64,000 nt of DNA from Temnopleurus reevesii. Taxonomy: Eukaryota > Echinodermata > Echinoidea > Temnopleuroida > Temnopleuridae. Of this stretch, positions 22,301-32,921 are shown piece by piece; position 1 is the stretch's first letter, and each line of letters opens with the position of its first letter. The translations under genes were made by a program, and so were the position numbers. Location of the stretch: the NCBI GenBank assembly GCA_036244855.1, contig BQKZ01001562.1, positions 1 through 64,000 of the forward strand. The letters are read 5' to 3'. The notes under the pieces are model-generated. The model saw nothing but the letters and a program-made list of their open reading frames with translations. It made no database searches and was not told where the DNA came from.

Positions 22301-25300
22301 TGTCTCTGGTGCACCAGGTAGAAAAACTGTTCCCAAATCATCTGGAGAGGGATAAACAACATCAAATCATATTTACATCTATTATTCAAATTATAAAAAA
22401 TAATATACCATGAATACAACGCTTTGCTCATCAGTATAACATTGACTTCAGAAAAGCATTTTCAAGGCTGAAAATGAATGACCTTATTTGTGAAATAATG
22501 ATTTCTCTCAACAAGTTGAAGAATTGAGTCATGTCATCCGATTGGAATTATATTTCCCTGATAGCAATTTTGCTCTTTCTTGGAGTAGTATTACCAATAT
22601 ATTGTAATATCTACATGTGTATTTTAATACTTATAATGATAATAACAATAATAATAATAAAATAATAATAATAAAAATTAAAAAAAAAAAAACTTTTCAT
22701 GAGATTCAAAGCGCATTTTAAAGGAAGTAATATGCTATATGAAAGATAAACAAATGCATAGAAATGACAAAAGGAGAGTATATTACATTCAATGTTGGTG
22801 ATAAAGTTCTCTCTTTCATTCATTACCAATTCTTGTATAATAAAAAAGCTCAAGATGAATATCATAGACTACTTACAAGGATCTCTTGGCGTTATAGGTG
22901 GCCCCACCACAGGGTTAATGGCAGGTAAAGGCGATGTCTGCTTAGGTTTGGTCACTTTGGTGTTAGATTTGGCAAACTCTAGCCGTATCGTCTGTGGCAA
23001 CTCTGGATCAAACCGTACTCCCTGGTATAAAATAAAAATGCAAGGTTGTTCTAGTTTTTCAAATTCAGCTTAATTGTCAAGAAAAGTACCATATCATATA
23101 AAAGATTTAGAAAAGGTATGAAAAGGTCATTATAAAAATATTTATATAGTAATTCATAAGGTTGACATGGCTGGGAAAGAGAGGTCAAGGGGTAGAATTA
23201 ACTATATTATGACCAAAGATAAAACAAACTTCTTGGTTGACATGACTGTGGTATATAAAGAGCATAACACTTTTTAATGTCAAATTCAATTGTTGCTCAC
23301 TGCATTCACAGTTCTTTTATATACTTCGTGTCAAATATTTGGCAAATATAGCAGCCTTCATGGACTGAATCTGAATATCAGAATGATGCGCAACTAAATA
23401 TCTTTGAGTGCATAAGCAACCTTCTGCATGCTTTAGCAAAGAATAAACAAATTAAGTTAAATCTTACTCAAAATTAAACAACCTTTAGGCTATTACATTG
23501 AATTTCATTGGGAATTATAAACATTAATAAGTTAATAACAATTACATACACTGGATCAGACTTTAAAAAAAGATGTTACTGAAAATGAAATAAAAAATGT
23601 CATATTCGCGATGCTAAAAATTCCAATATCTTAGACATTTATGAGGGGTTACATATTCTTGAGGTTATGAAACCTCCTCTGAACATCTAAAAGTGCACTA
23701 GTTTTTCATATGCCTTGACGACAGGATGTCTTTATAAAATATCCCTTCACCAAGTCTCCAAGGAGTTGAATTCTGAAAATCTCCATTACCCTCCTCCTCC
23801 AGTATCCAATTTCAAATGGAGGCCACAAAGCCATTCTCCAAACAAATATGAAACATCCCCTAGGCATGTCAGGTAATATCAGCCACGCACACCAAAATGG
23901 AGCTATAGAAATTATGAAGGCTATCACTAGGAGTCCCTTTTTAAAGACTCTGAAAAGGGAATTTGCCTGTTGGATGTCTCCACTTTCAGATTAATATGCG
24001 GGACGTCGTCATGCAACAGCCCGATATTAAAAGCGGTTGCCTATAGGGGGCGACAATTACTCACCTGCAGTGACTGCTTTGCTGCTTCTGCACCTGCACG
24101 CGATTCAAATGTGACGAACCCCACAGGCTGCTCCGAGAAATCATGGTGGCACACAAAGAGGAAAGACAAAAAGAATATTTTAAAATAAAACTCAGCAAAT
24201 ATGAATGGAGATTGATTATGTTGAGGTGGTAAAATGCACTGTGGATGCAACATATGAAAGAGGGGAGAATGAATTAATCCAGTTGGGTTTAAAAGCCAAC
24301 GGATATGACAAATTTAGACCAACCCAAAATGAAAAAAATGGCATAAAGGAAGCAGAATTAATGCAGCAAAAGTATACATGTTGTGACAAATGTAGAAAGG
24401 AAGCTAAATACAGACAATAGACTCAAGGAAGAAAAGTAAAAAAAAGGTCGTGGAATGGTGAGAAGGATTGAGAAAGAGAGGAATGGACTATTGAAGATGG
24501 AGAGAATAGAAAAGTAATGGGAATGGAAATCTGGAGAGGGGGTAAATACATGAAAATTCAGCTGATGTGAGGAAGAAATAAAAAGAAGAAAAAAAACATT
24601 TGGGGGGAGATTGTTTTGCATTCTAAACAGCTGTGTAGAAGGTTTTTGTGTCCAACATATTGACATTCTATAGAGAAGGAAGAATGGGACAGGTCAGAAT
24701 CAATAAATTAACTTAGAATGGAACATTCTATCTTATGAGGATTGGGATGTGGAAAAGAGTGGAAAGGAATGCAAAGAAAAATGAAAGAAATAATAAGGTA
24801 AACATCATTATGGTAAAAATCATCCTGAATTCCTATACACTCAAACCTATCTACAGTAGATATCAACACACTAATATAAGTAAGGCGTATTTCAGATCTA
24901 CAAATTCATTAGTATTGGGCCTAATATTTTTCTTTTCCTCAGGCTCACATTTAATTGTTGTATATTTCTATTAGTCTCACACATTTAGGACCAAATCCTA
25001 TAGTATTGGCCCAGGGGGGTCTATATGCATTTCGGCCTCTGACCACTTGAATCTCTTGTCTTTGGTAAAATTACTCTAATCCATGGAAGTAGACATTCCA
25101 ATGCATGTTCCTTGTCTTATTCATAAATCAACAAATTAAAACCACCTTATCATTCAGCATAGGACTGCTGATAGCAATCTCATAGAGCATGGCAATTCTA
25201 GGGATAGTTTTAAGGTCAGTGACCATCCTACATCCTGAGAATGTGACCCTTTCTCTGTGTGTAGATGAGTGATGAAAGATAGTAGTCAAGGGAATGAGAT

Positions 25301-28300
25301 GGGTTAACCAGTCATCATTTATCATCAACATTTTCAGTTGTTTACTCCTTCTTGTAGAGCATTTTTATACATCTTATAACTCTCTCCAGGAAACAGTATA
25401 ATGCTTGATCATGCATTAAAGCTAAATGTATGAACATGCATACAAATCTATTAATACTCTTAGGAATTACTGAAGGTTTATCTAAAATTTCACACACATT
25501 ACGCTTGAATCAAGGATAACACTATCAGCATTAGAAGCACATCTACTTGAACAGTGCAAAATACATTCGGACCTGTGTGGTTCAAATGAGTTGCAAGATC
25601 TAAAATTTCTGCCATTTATACCCTTCCTTCCTCTTAATTTCTACTTATATTGGTAAACATAATAAATGATTTCATGTTACTCTTCAATAAGTGAATTAAG
25701 CAGCTATTCATTTGCTCTAAAGGCATAAGTAAGAAAGAAGACTGTTAGTTTCTGACCGAGAAAGTAAGTGAGCTCGTTAGACAAGCGAAGCTTTGATAAA
25801 CACATTGGTCTCAGTCCAAGAGGAATCCCGGGCACGTCGGCTAATAATTGTGTCACTCACATTACCGCTACTTACTACCCCCTACTGGTATGTTAGGTAT
25901 CTTGTGTAGTTTCTCCGTCTAGGGGATAAAGTACAGACGCACCTTGTTCATGGCCAACATGTTTTCCTATAGGTTTTATCAGAGATCATTCCAGATTTGC
26001 GGATGTTGGTTAATCTGTTCTAAAATAAGTTGAGTGTGTTTGGGAAGAAAGATTCCCTGCCCTTAGAGTGTGCAGGTATGTGGAACGGCTGATGATATCA
26101 ACTCATCACTTGTATGTAAATGTAAGATACATGTAGATGCTAATTTGCTATATACCTGATTTATATCTTTATTCATATCACTATTCATTCATTCAAACCT
26201 ATTCAATCATGTATTCATTTTATCTATCCCTTTACCATACTTGGGTGGACCACCACTTTCATCTTAAATAAGCTGTTCTTTCAATACATTCATAATTCTG
26301 TTGAGCTTATTATAAGGCAATACTGTTCAATAGGTGGGTTTACGAATAGATGCACATTTTATTTGTTCTCTGCACTCAAAGGTTTTTTTGACAACCTGAA
26401 AGCTTGCCCGAGGACTGCTCAACATAGCATAATTAGCAACAAGTCATGTAAATAAACTGGATTCCATGTATTATAGTTCAATCGTTACTTGCCGAAGAAT
26501 ACCACACAACTACGTTTGTTGACAAGAAACGTGCACACATTTGAATCTATTAGTAAACCGACATATTCAATCATGAAATTGGGTTATATTACTTACCGAT
26601 TGATTCTTTCCAGGTTTACTGGTAACTTTCAGTAATGAACCTTCATAACCCTGGAATGAAGAATGAAACAGGAAAACAAAAAATTAAAATTATATTGTTC
26701 AAACTTTTTCATAATTCTTCCCATGAGATTTTTGTCTTGATTTTTCTTTTCTCATTTGTACATATATAACATTATACAATGCATAGAACGAATGAACATA
26801 TTAACTTCAATTCCCATGAATCATCATAGCATTAGGTCTATGACATTATAGCTACGCTGAATACACTCACAGCATGTTTACAAAATATAAATTTCCCAGA
26901 GTTTCACTCTCACTCAATATTTACTCAAACATTCTAAAAATCAAGATCAGTTAACAATTGAAAATGAACTAGAAATATTTAATTTGAGATGATATTCAAA
27001 ACTCGATGATACTACCGCGGGACATGCATAAGACTCAAGACACTTTAATCTACCCTCTGGTTGAAGTTCAAGTGGAGTTCTGGTAGGTTATCGGCATTGT
27101 AACCCAAACTCCTTAGCAGATATTTCCACCACTAATCATTGTGCGCTGAAGACACCAAACTGTCATCGGATAAGAGATGATTGCATGCATCCATATCACA
27201 ATCATTCCTTGGATTAGTACACATCATGCTGTCAATACAGTGTAATGTTCAAGGCAGACGCTGGAATCAATGGCTATTCTCCCTCACACTGCCTGTATGA
27301 TGGGCACCATTTCTCAGATATGAAGCCAGGTTTATATCAATATGTTCAATTAATTTCACTGAGATGTAAATTTTGCATTGTTCTTGTTGGATTTAACCAT
27401 AATGATGATAAGGATGGAGCATTATTTAACAATGGTCCACATTTTGTGCAGTAGGAATGGCCTTATACGGCCCTTGGTATGAGTAAATAGCCAAAATAGA
27501 GAGAAGTGTGTGTAACTTAATCTCACTCACTTATTTTGTTTAAGTGAAATGAACATAAAATCATCAAAATTCAAATATACTCAAAGGAGAGATCCCCTTT
27601 GCCAGTAGGTCTATAGACAGGGGCAGGATGCAAAAATAATCTCTATAAACGATCTGTGTTTTCCTGTCCTTCCCTCTCCTCCCCTTTCCTTTCCCCATCT
27701 ACCATTTGTAAAACAACTGATGACCCAGAACGACTTCCTATATTTCTCATTTCCTGAAAATGGAGAGAAAGTGCTATTGGGTGGAATATGATCCTGATGT
27801 CTTATCTAAGTCCCAAAATCTATATCCCAGGGGACTTTGTCATTCTATCTCCATGGTTGCGCTCAATAATGACTGATGTATGTGTACAAACAATACAGCA
27901 AAAATCCCATCAGTATCTAAAATGTTTTGTAATACCATACTTTGTTGTGTCTCCAGAAAGTTAAACATTAGAAGAATGTTGAAACAACTAACTTTAGACT
28001 GTTCAAGTGCAGAGTCCAATGATCGTTTCAATTACAACTAGATATTGTTCATTTGTCCCTTAGGAGTTGTTTAATAGAGAATATGAATGTTAATAGATTC
28101 TATAATATTTTGAATGAAGAGATTCATTCAAAATGCTTCTTGGATTTTTCAACGAAATTCATTTTTTTATATCCACAAAAATATTAATTTAACGTCAGAT
28201 TAATACAAATATCACAATCTATAGAATAACTATATTTACTCTTGGTTTATTCATTAAAGGTTGAGGGAGTTAACCTTCCTAATATTTGATAGTGACTTTG

Positions 28301-30433
28301 CACTCTCCCCCCCCCAAAAAAAAAAAAACTGACAGGTGTATAATTCTAATACAAAATGTATCAATTGATAGGGTTTCAGAAAATTTTATAAGAAAGGAGT
28401 TCCATAAACTCAATTTTGAAAGCATGGGGTGAAGCTACATGTTCTTATAGAATAAGACTGTTCTGTGTCCGAAGTCTTTAATTGAGATACATGTACATTC
28501 TAATTCAAGTCAAGCACTATGAAATCTTTAATCTGATATGCTTCGAGCACCTATTCATAGTGTATACTTTGCTGGACTCTGGGAGAAAGCATTATTTGCC
28601 ATCACCAGAAGTCAAGACAACCGGGAAAAGTGCTTTATTCATCAATTGACTAAAAAATGTAAATGCAGTGCTGGCTATTAATAAAAAATTTCTTCCTAAA
28701 TCCTTACTAGATGTTTTTCCAATGAAGAATGGCAGTAGCAAAGCAATGAAGCAAAAAGAATCTAGTTCTCTTCCACTTGGCTGATTGCTCTCAGCCTCTA
28801 ATCTCCCTAGACACATGGTTACCATGGAAACTAGTGAATTACTTGCAATCTTGTAGTTTTCTCCTTGCAGTGTTAGTAATGTTCAATCAATCACAAAGTG
28901 TTTGCATAATCATCACACTCTTGCACAACTTGTTTGTGGCAAGTCCGGTCAAAACACTTTTTAATGTCTGCCTATACTTCTCTCCCTCTTTTCTCCCATT
29001 TCTCATTTCTATCTTAATTTTTGTACTCCGCCGTGCCTTCTACAAACAGCAGTAGAGTCATCTGCACTTTCTCAAGCATTACAAAATACTGTTGAAATAA
29101 ATTCTATGAAACTCGGAAGTACTTGTTTTCACATTGGGAACCAGTAGGATCTGACATTACGCAAAAAGGAAATGACAGCATTTAATTTTGCTTGCTCGCT
29201 GTCACTTTTAAAAACTGTTTTTAAAAAGTCAGGGACATCTCTTTCATACTATCTCAAGGATTAAAGGAAGCACGCATTGCCTAAACTTATCATTTACACA
29301 TCCCTATATTCCAGTGTGAGGTTATAGGAATTTAAGGACCTTTTCAATTCATTCATTTTATTCACCATGTATTTTATTTTTCCATACACACACACAATCA
29401 CCCACCCACATACATTCACCCACCAACCCACCCATAAACACACACACACACTCACATATGCATTCAGTCTCTCTCTCCTCAATCCCCCCACTTTGTCCAC
29501 ACACACGCTCAAGTTCACCTACTCTCTTTCTTTCCCCCTCTCTCTCTGTCACCTTGGTTAGTATAAAGGCTATTGATATAACACATCAAAGGGGGAGCCA
29601 TAGTGATGTGCTCCAGTTGCTAGGGATGCACATCAAAAGCATGCCTTTTCTCCATCTTTTTAATGCATCTTGGCCATTAGGGATGGTGGAGAATCCCTTC
29701 TTCTAATCTGGATTAGAGTATCAACACCCTGGTCTTTCATGTCTCCCTTTCTCACAAAATGGTGGTTCTCATCACGTTTGTTGGCCCAGGACACGTACTC
29801 ACTGGACATTGAGATATGCACTCTAAATCCTGATGGAATGCTGGAGCTTTACTGCATCCTCTGCCCGTTGATTGTGGAATGGTCAAGCACGCTGGTTGCA
29901 GGGCATCGCTGGCTCTGGTGCATTGCCGATTGCAGTGCATCAAAAAAGCACCACCAAATTGCTGGTTTCAGTGCAACACTTAATTCAGAGAATCGCCAGT
30001 TTCTGTGCATTGCAGGTTCCTGTACATGTACTGTTTCAATGCACCACGACATCAGTGCATTCAGCAATCAGCAAGTGTATCATCCCTTTAGTAGAGTCAT
30101 CAGGGGAAGCATTTGCTCATATAATCAGTACATAAGTTTAATTCATTCAGTAAAAATACCAAAACAAAATTGTATTGCTTTCAATGCCTCTGATTATTTT
30201 CTTTTAGTCCCATGCCTCTAATTTTGATAAAATAAAAAGGAAAATTCCTGATGTGTACAGTAATTTTGTAATAGTTCTATCCTGAAGGATAACATTGAAA
30301 GGTTTCTGAGAGGTTCTAAATTGCTTGAGTTAAAGAACAAACAAGGTTGAATTACCTGGTAGGCTCGGAACAAGAGGTAGAGTTCCCTAGGCTTGGCATC
30401 CATAGGTAGGCCGCTAACAAACAAGGTTCGCAC
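13259..30433 (-). CDS. Two-RRM RNA-binding protein, RBPMS/couch potato/MEC-8 family (10 exons, 5' end missing)
   Basis: In gene order the exons are 30356-30433, 26597-26650, 24065-24127, 22877-23021, 22287-22341, 18766-18883, 15816-16015, 14710-14779, 13877-13979 and 13259-13344. All junctions are GT-AG and in phase, giving 323 residues plus stop. RRM1 (2 to about 80) has RNP2 LFVSGL and RNP1 PVGFVTF. A linker (about 85-212) keeps the RBPMS-like [19 protein letters not shown] and is Pro/His-rich near its end. RRM2 (216 to about 292) has RNP2 LFLANL and RNP1-like CCFVEF. RBPMS and couch potato have one RRM; MEC-8 has two, so this protein resembles MEC-8 in layout. The family binds CAC-containing RNA and controls splicing and mRNA fate in muscle and neurons. 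The start exon is not identified. Confidence 0.87.
13752..13979 (-). CDS. Alternative read-through terminal exon of RRM2
   Basis: If the donor at 13876 is not used, the frame continues from NMGEV through [16 protein letters not shown] to TAG at 13752-13754, giving a 336-residue protein with a different tail. This open stretch is 42 residues beyond the donor. It could be an alternative C-terminus or just intron retention. Confidence 0.4.
   Translation of the reverse strand, partial: NVGFAMQALAHLQGLMLKSSDRGGLRVEFAKANMGEVRSTLEFSPLHQPAVVHTTSTPKMAEWPYPYGCELVSHF
13877..13979 (-). CDS. Exon: end of RRM2 (spliced form)
   Basis: 103 bases, phase 0 to 1, acceptor ctacag. It begins [20 protein letters not shown], then [14 protein letters not shown]. 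Splicing after ATGG (donor GTGAGG) to 13344 creates an Ala codon, giving KANMAQENR; a Met-Ala after the last RRM strand is common in this subfamily. A second GTGAGG lies five bases on and would shift the frame. Confidence 0.75.
14014..14140 (-). pseudogene. Degenerate partial duplications of the RRM2 3' exon
   Basis: In gene sense, 14070 down to 14014 reads [20 protein letters not shown], clearly derived from [20 protein letters not shown] of the real exon, with a pyrimidine-rich AAG acceptor-like start. A shorter third copy lies near 14091-14125. Both lack the rest of RRM2 and a donor, so they are non-functional or cryptic. Confidence 0.7.
14153..14231. other. miRNA-precursor-like hairpin
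   Basis: ATGACTTGTGACC at 14161-14173 pairs exactly with 14212-14224. Pairing extends inward (TTTCT/AGAAA) and outward with single mismatches, making an imperfect stem of more than 20 pairs with a loop of about 30 bases. It could also be a tiny foldback element. Confidence 0.4.
14710..14779 (-). CDS. Exon: RRM2 strand 2 and RNP1
   Basis: 70 bases, phase 2 to 0, acceptor ctacag, donor GTAATT. It encodes [20 protein letters not shown] then EFQ. The PGF-x-R-L-R and FVEF patterns are typical of the second RRM in MEC-8 and in plant/fungal relatives. Confidence 0.88.
14780..15815. other. Intron, AT-rich
   Basis: No exon or clear repeat seen between the two RRM2 exons. Confidence 0.6.
15816..16015 (-). 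CDS. Exon: His/Pro linker and start of RRM2
   Basis: 200 bases, phase 0 to 2, acceptor tgcag, donor GTGAGT. It begins with a His/Pro/Thr-rich stretch, then [20 protein letters not shown] and [19 protein letters not shown] five bases earlier (GTGGTG) would also be in phase, but using GTGAGT gives RDTLRCLPGF, the length expected between helix 1 and strand 2. Confidence 0.87.
16016..18765. other. Intron, AT-rich, with one MITE
   Basis: Between the linker exon and the RRM2 start exon. The only clear structure is the Harbinger-like MITE at 17991-18142; a weak inverted repeat lies at about 18510-18532 and 18696-18716. Confidence 0.6.
17991..18142. mobile_element. Harbinger-like MITE
   Basis: Ends GGGGGTGTTGCTCAAAA and (inverted) GGGGGTGTTGTTCAAAA match with one mismatch. 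TTA flanks the element at 17988-17990 and 18143-18145, the target duplication size and sequence typical of PIF/Harbinger elements. The interior repeats GTTGCAGTTGAT. No transposase. Confidence 0.75.
18766..18883 (-). CDS. Exon: linker segment
   Basis: 118 bases, phase 2 to 0, acceptor tttcag, donor GTAAGA. It begins [20 protein letters not shown], continues [12 protein letters not shown] and ends AYVL. Low-complexity hydrophobic/His-containing linker. A piggyBac-like MITE ends 44 bases upstream of its acceptor. Confidence 0.85.
18928..19170. mobile_element. piggyBac-like MITE
   Basis: Left end CCCTCTCATTAC follows TTAA (18924-18927). The right end is the inverted CCCTCTCACTCC, followed by ATAA, a one-base-changed TTAA. 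CCC-starting ends at TTAA sites are the piggyBac hallmark. Length 243 bases, no coding capacity. Confidence 0.6.
20214..20410. repeat. Purine-rich tract
   Basis: GA-rich strand-biased low-complexity sequence including three AGAGATAG units around 20230-20253. Confidence 0.7.
21904..22191. repeat. Two-copy tandem duplication, period 147
   Basis: The segment starting TTAGCCTAAGGCAACCTGGG at 21904 repeats at 22051 with only a few differences, ending CTAACGCCCTGA in both copies. High identity implies a recent event. Confidence 0.92.
22287..22341 (-). CDS. Exon: conserved linker segment
   Basis: 55 bases, phase 1 to 2, acceptor ctccag, donor GTAAGT. With the flanking exons it reads [19 protein letters not shown], similar to the [20 protein letters not shown] segment of RBPMS. 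The conserved Trp suggests a retained interaction motif. Confidence 0.87.
22640..22695. repeat. AT-rich simple repeat (AAT)n with A-run
   Basis: Short AATAAT units followed by an A-run, in the intron between linker exons. Confidence 0.8.
22877..23021 (-). CDS. Exon: end of RRM1 and start of linker
   Basis: 145 bases, phase 0 to 1, acceptor accag, donor GTAAGT. It begins [20 protein letters not shown], the highly conserved last strand of the RBPMS-family RRM, followed by a Lys/Pro/Thr linker ending GPPITPRDP. Confidence 0.9.
23022..24064. other. Intron
   Basis: AT-rich. A moderately GC-rich stretch at about 23750-23900 has no recognisable coding content. Confidence 0.6.
24065..24127 (-). CDS. 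Exon: RRM1 RNP1 and helix 2
   Basis: 63 bases, phase 0-0, acceptor gagcag, donor GTGAGT. It begins [20 protein letters not shown] and ends in Q. It contains RNP1 with the two aromatic positions at Phe-4 and Phe-7 of the exon. Confidence 0.92.
24128..26596. other. Intron
   Basis: A purine-rich tract at 24420-24560, a higher-GC island at 25760-25960, and the second dispersed repeat copy at 26377-26530. No exon recognised. Confidence 0.55.
26377..26530. repeat. Dispersed repeat, copy 2
   Basis: Related to 8090-8216 through shared ordered blocks, same orientation. It ends shortly before the RRM1 exon at 26597. Confidence 0.45.
26597..26650 (-). CDS. Exon: RRM1 loop and beta2
   Basis: 54 bases, phase 0-0, acceptor ttccag, donor GTAAGT. 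It encodes [18 protein letters not shown], matching GYEGSLIKLTSK of RBPMS with a slightly longer loop (PGKNQS). Confidence 0.92.
26651..30355. other. Intron
   Basis: Mostly AT-rich. It has a C-run/A-run at about 28308-28330 and a CA/CT-rich tract at 29386-29545. A 183-codon open stretch on the + strand (29670-30221) has no recognisable domain and is probably chance. Confidence 0.55.
29386..29545. repeat. CA-rich then CT-rich simple repeat
   Basis: Imperfect ACAC/CCCA units grade into CTCTCT units. Confidence 0.8.
30356..30433 (-). CDS. Exon: start of RRM1
   Basis: 78 bases, phase 0-0, acceptor tttcag, donor GTAATT. It begins [20 protein letters not shown] and ends LFRAYQ: 26 residues, the same length and boundaries as the matching RBPMS exon. 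It carries RNP2. Confidence 0.92.
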
Positions 30434-31747
30434 CTGAAACAAAGAATAAAGGATAGTTTAACTTTTATGTATGTATACAATGGGAACAAAATAAAATTGA
30501 ATGGTATTCATGTAAATATGCATTTGGTTTTGAGGAGAAGTAAGAGAGATAGAGGAAAGTTACATAAGGAGGGAGTGGCAATAAGAAAAGGGGTAGGAGG
30601 GTGAATATGAAACAAAAATAATAAACAGCAAATGTTTTAACAAGCTTAAGACAGGCAGGAAATGTTCAGATAACAACAATCGTATTCAAACTGATAACAA
30701 TAAATAGAAAAGCACATATGCAAACACAGTCTTGAAAAGTACTTACGATGTGTTTTAACATTCATGGTAAAAATCATACAAAAAAGTTATGGAGACAGCC
30801 TAGGGATATTCCAGGTTGATATTTTCTTTTTGTAGATAGCTAACAGACTATTGATATGCAAAGAAATCACACTTGAACTAATTTGATTTGTATCTTCTCC
30901 CTCGAGTATGTGTTCCCAAGATATCCCAACAATTTCATTACATTTTCTGCATCACATAATATAGGGCACATTCAGATGAATTGCCACCAATTCTAAGCAC
31001 AGGCGCATTGCTCGAGTATCAATATTCAATTATCATCATCCAATACCTACTATAAGCGATTTGAATATTGTAGTGCAATTGTGATTTTTCATACGAGCTC
31101 CAAAGATCATGTCATCTTGAAGTATTAATCATCTTTTAGGATTTGCAATTTTATTGGTCTATATAATTTGGTATTCATTCAAATAATCTTCAAATATAGT
31201 ACATAGTCTACCCATGATCATAATTCTTCTCGAAATCTTAACAGTTTCTTTAAATCGGTAAGAAGTATGCTTGGGTATTTGTATCTGAAATAAAATAGCA
31301 GCTCTTGATCTCGGTTTACATCTTCTTTCTATCTGCGTATAAATGTAACTCAGCATGACATTCAAGTATCTTGAATACAGCAGTAACTTGAGATGCCATG
31401 TTGATGGCATATAGATCCAAATATTCTTCTCTATCTCACCATCCAAACTACTTTATACTGCCATGCCAAACAGAAAGCAATTTTACTTTTGAATGTAACA
31501 TAATGCAACAGTAATCTCGAAAAATTGATATGTCTATAGATTTCTTGCCTTGCTTAAATATTTATGTAAATGAATAAAAGGGTTTATAGGTCTGCGGGTA
31601 AAGTGCAGACTTTCAATTGGTTTTAAAAAGCGTATGAAAAGTGAAACCCATCTATATATTGATTTTATGAAAACCAAATTCCAGGGTCATATTTTACATG
31701 ACTTCAGGATTAGAACTAGATGAATCCTCGACCGCGCACGGTCAAAA
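30434..31747. other. Putative 5' intron of the RNA-binding gene
   Basis: AT-rich, no exon recognised upstream of the RRM1 start exon. Confidence 0.5.
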
Positions 31748-32921
31748 TTTATGCCTCCGCCATCACGCAATCAGAAAGATATGTACGGCTTGTTCCATGC
31801 CATCAGAAATCAAAAACATTTTACAAATTTTGGGCACTGCCACCTTTTCTCACATCTTCCTCACATGCTTATACCAAATTGAGCTACACACTGTAAGTTT
31901 GAAAGAAATTGGATCAANNNNNNNNNNNNNNNNNNNNNNNNNNNNNNNNNNNNNNNNNNNNNNNNNNNNNNNNNNNNNNNNNNNNNNNNNNNNNNNNNNN
32001 NNNNNNNNNNNNNNNNNNNNNNNNNNNNNNNNNNNNNNNNNNNNNNNNNNNNNNNNNNNNNNNNNNNNNNNNNNNNNNNNNNNNNNNNNNNNNNNNNNNN
32101 NNNNNNNNNNNNNNNNNNNNNNNNNNNNNNNNNNNNNNNNNNNNNNNNNNNNNNNNNNNNNNNNNNNNNNNNNNNNNNNNNNNNNNNNNNNNNNNNNNNN
32201 NNNNNNNNNNNNNNNNNNNNNNNNNNNNNNNNNNNNNNNNNNNNNNNNNNNNNNNNNNNNNNNNNNNNNNNNNNNNNNNNNNNNNNNNNNNNNNNNNNNN
32301 NNNNNNNNNNNNNNNNNNNNNNNNNNNNNNNNNNNNNNNNNNNNNNNNNNNNNNNNNNNNNNNNNNNNNNNNNNNNNNNNNNNNNNNNNNNNNNNNNNNN
32401 NNNNNNNNNNNNNNNNNNNNNNNNNNNNNNNNNNNNNNNNNNNNNNNNNNNNNNNNNNNNNNNNNNNNNNNNNNNNNNNNNNNNNNNNNNNNNNNNNNNN
32501 NNNNNNNNNNNNNNNNNNNNNNNNNNNNNNNNNNNNNNNNNNNNNNNNNNNNNNNNNNNNNNNNNNNNNNNNNNNNNNNNNNNNNNNNNNNNNNNNNNNN
32601 NNNNNNNNNNNNNNNNNNNNNNNNNNNNNNNNNNNNNNNNNNNNNNNNNNNNNNNNNNNNNNNNNNNNNNNNNNNNNNNNNNNNNNNNNNNNNNNNNNNN
32701 NNNNNNNNNNNNNNNNNNNNNNNNNNNNNNNNNNNNNNNNNNNNNNNNNNNNNNNNNNNNNNNNNNNNNNNNNNNNNNNNNNNNNNNNNNNNNNNNNNNN
32801 NNNNNNNNNNNNNNNNNNNNNNNNNNNNNNNNNNNNNNNNNNNACGGACGCACGGACGGACGGACGGACAACCCGAAAACATAATGCCTCCGGCACCACC
32901 TTACGGTGGCGGAGGCATAAA
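31748..32921. mobile_element. Inverted-repeat element interrupted by the assembly gap
   Basis: TTTATGCCTCCGCCA at 31748-31762 is an exact inverted match to 32907-32921. Inside the right end lies a near-perfect palindrome (about 32884-32918) and then ACGG/GGAC repeats abutting the gap. This resembles a family I recall as common in marine invertebrate genomes. Coding content cannot be judged because most of it is unsequenced. Confidence 0.65.
31918..32843. other. Assembly gap (926 N)
   Basis: Run of unresolved bases. Long apparent open frames across it are meaningless. Confidence 0.99.

Noticed and set aside
29670..30221. 183-codon open frame on the + strand
   Set aside because: No recognisable domain, it lies inside an intron of the opposite-strand gene, and its composition looks random. 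Possible only if transcripts support it.
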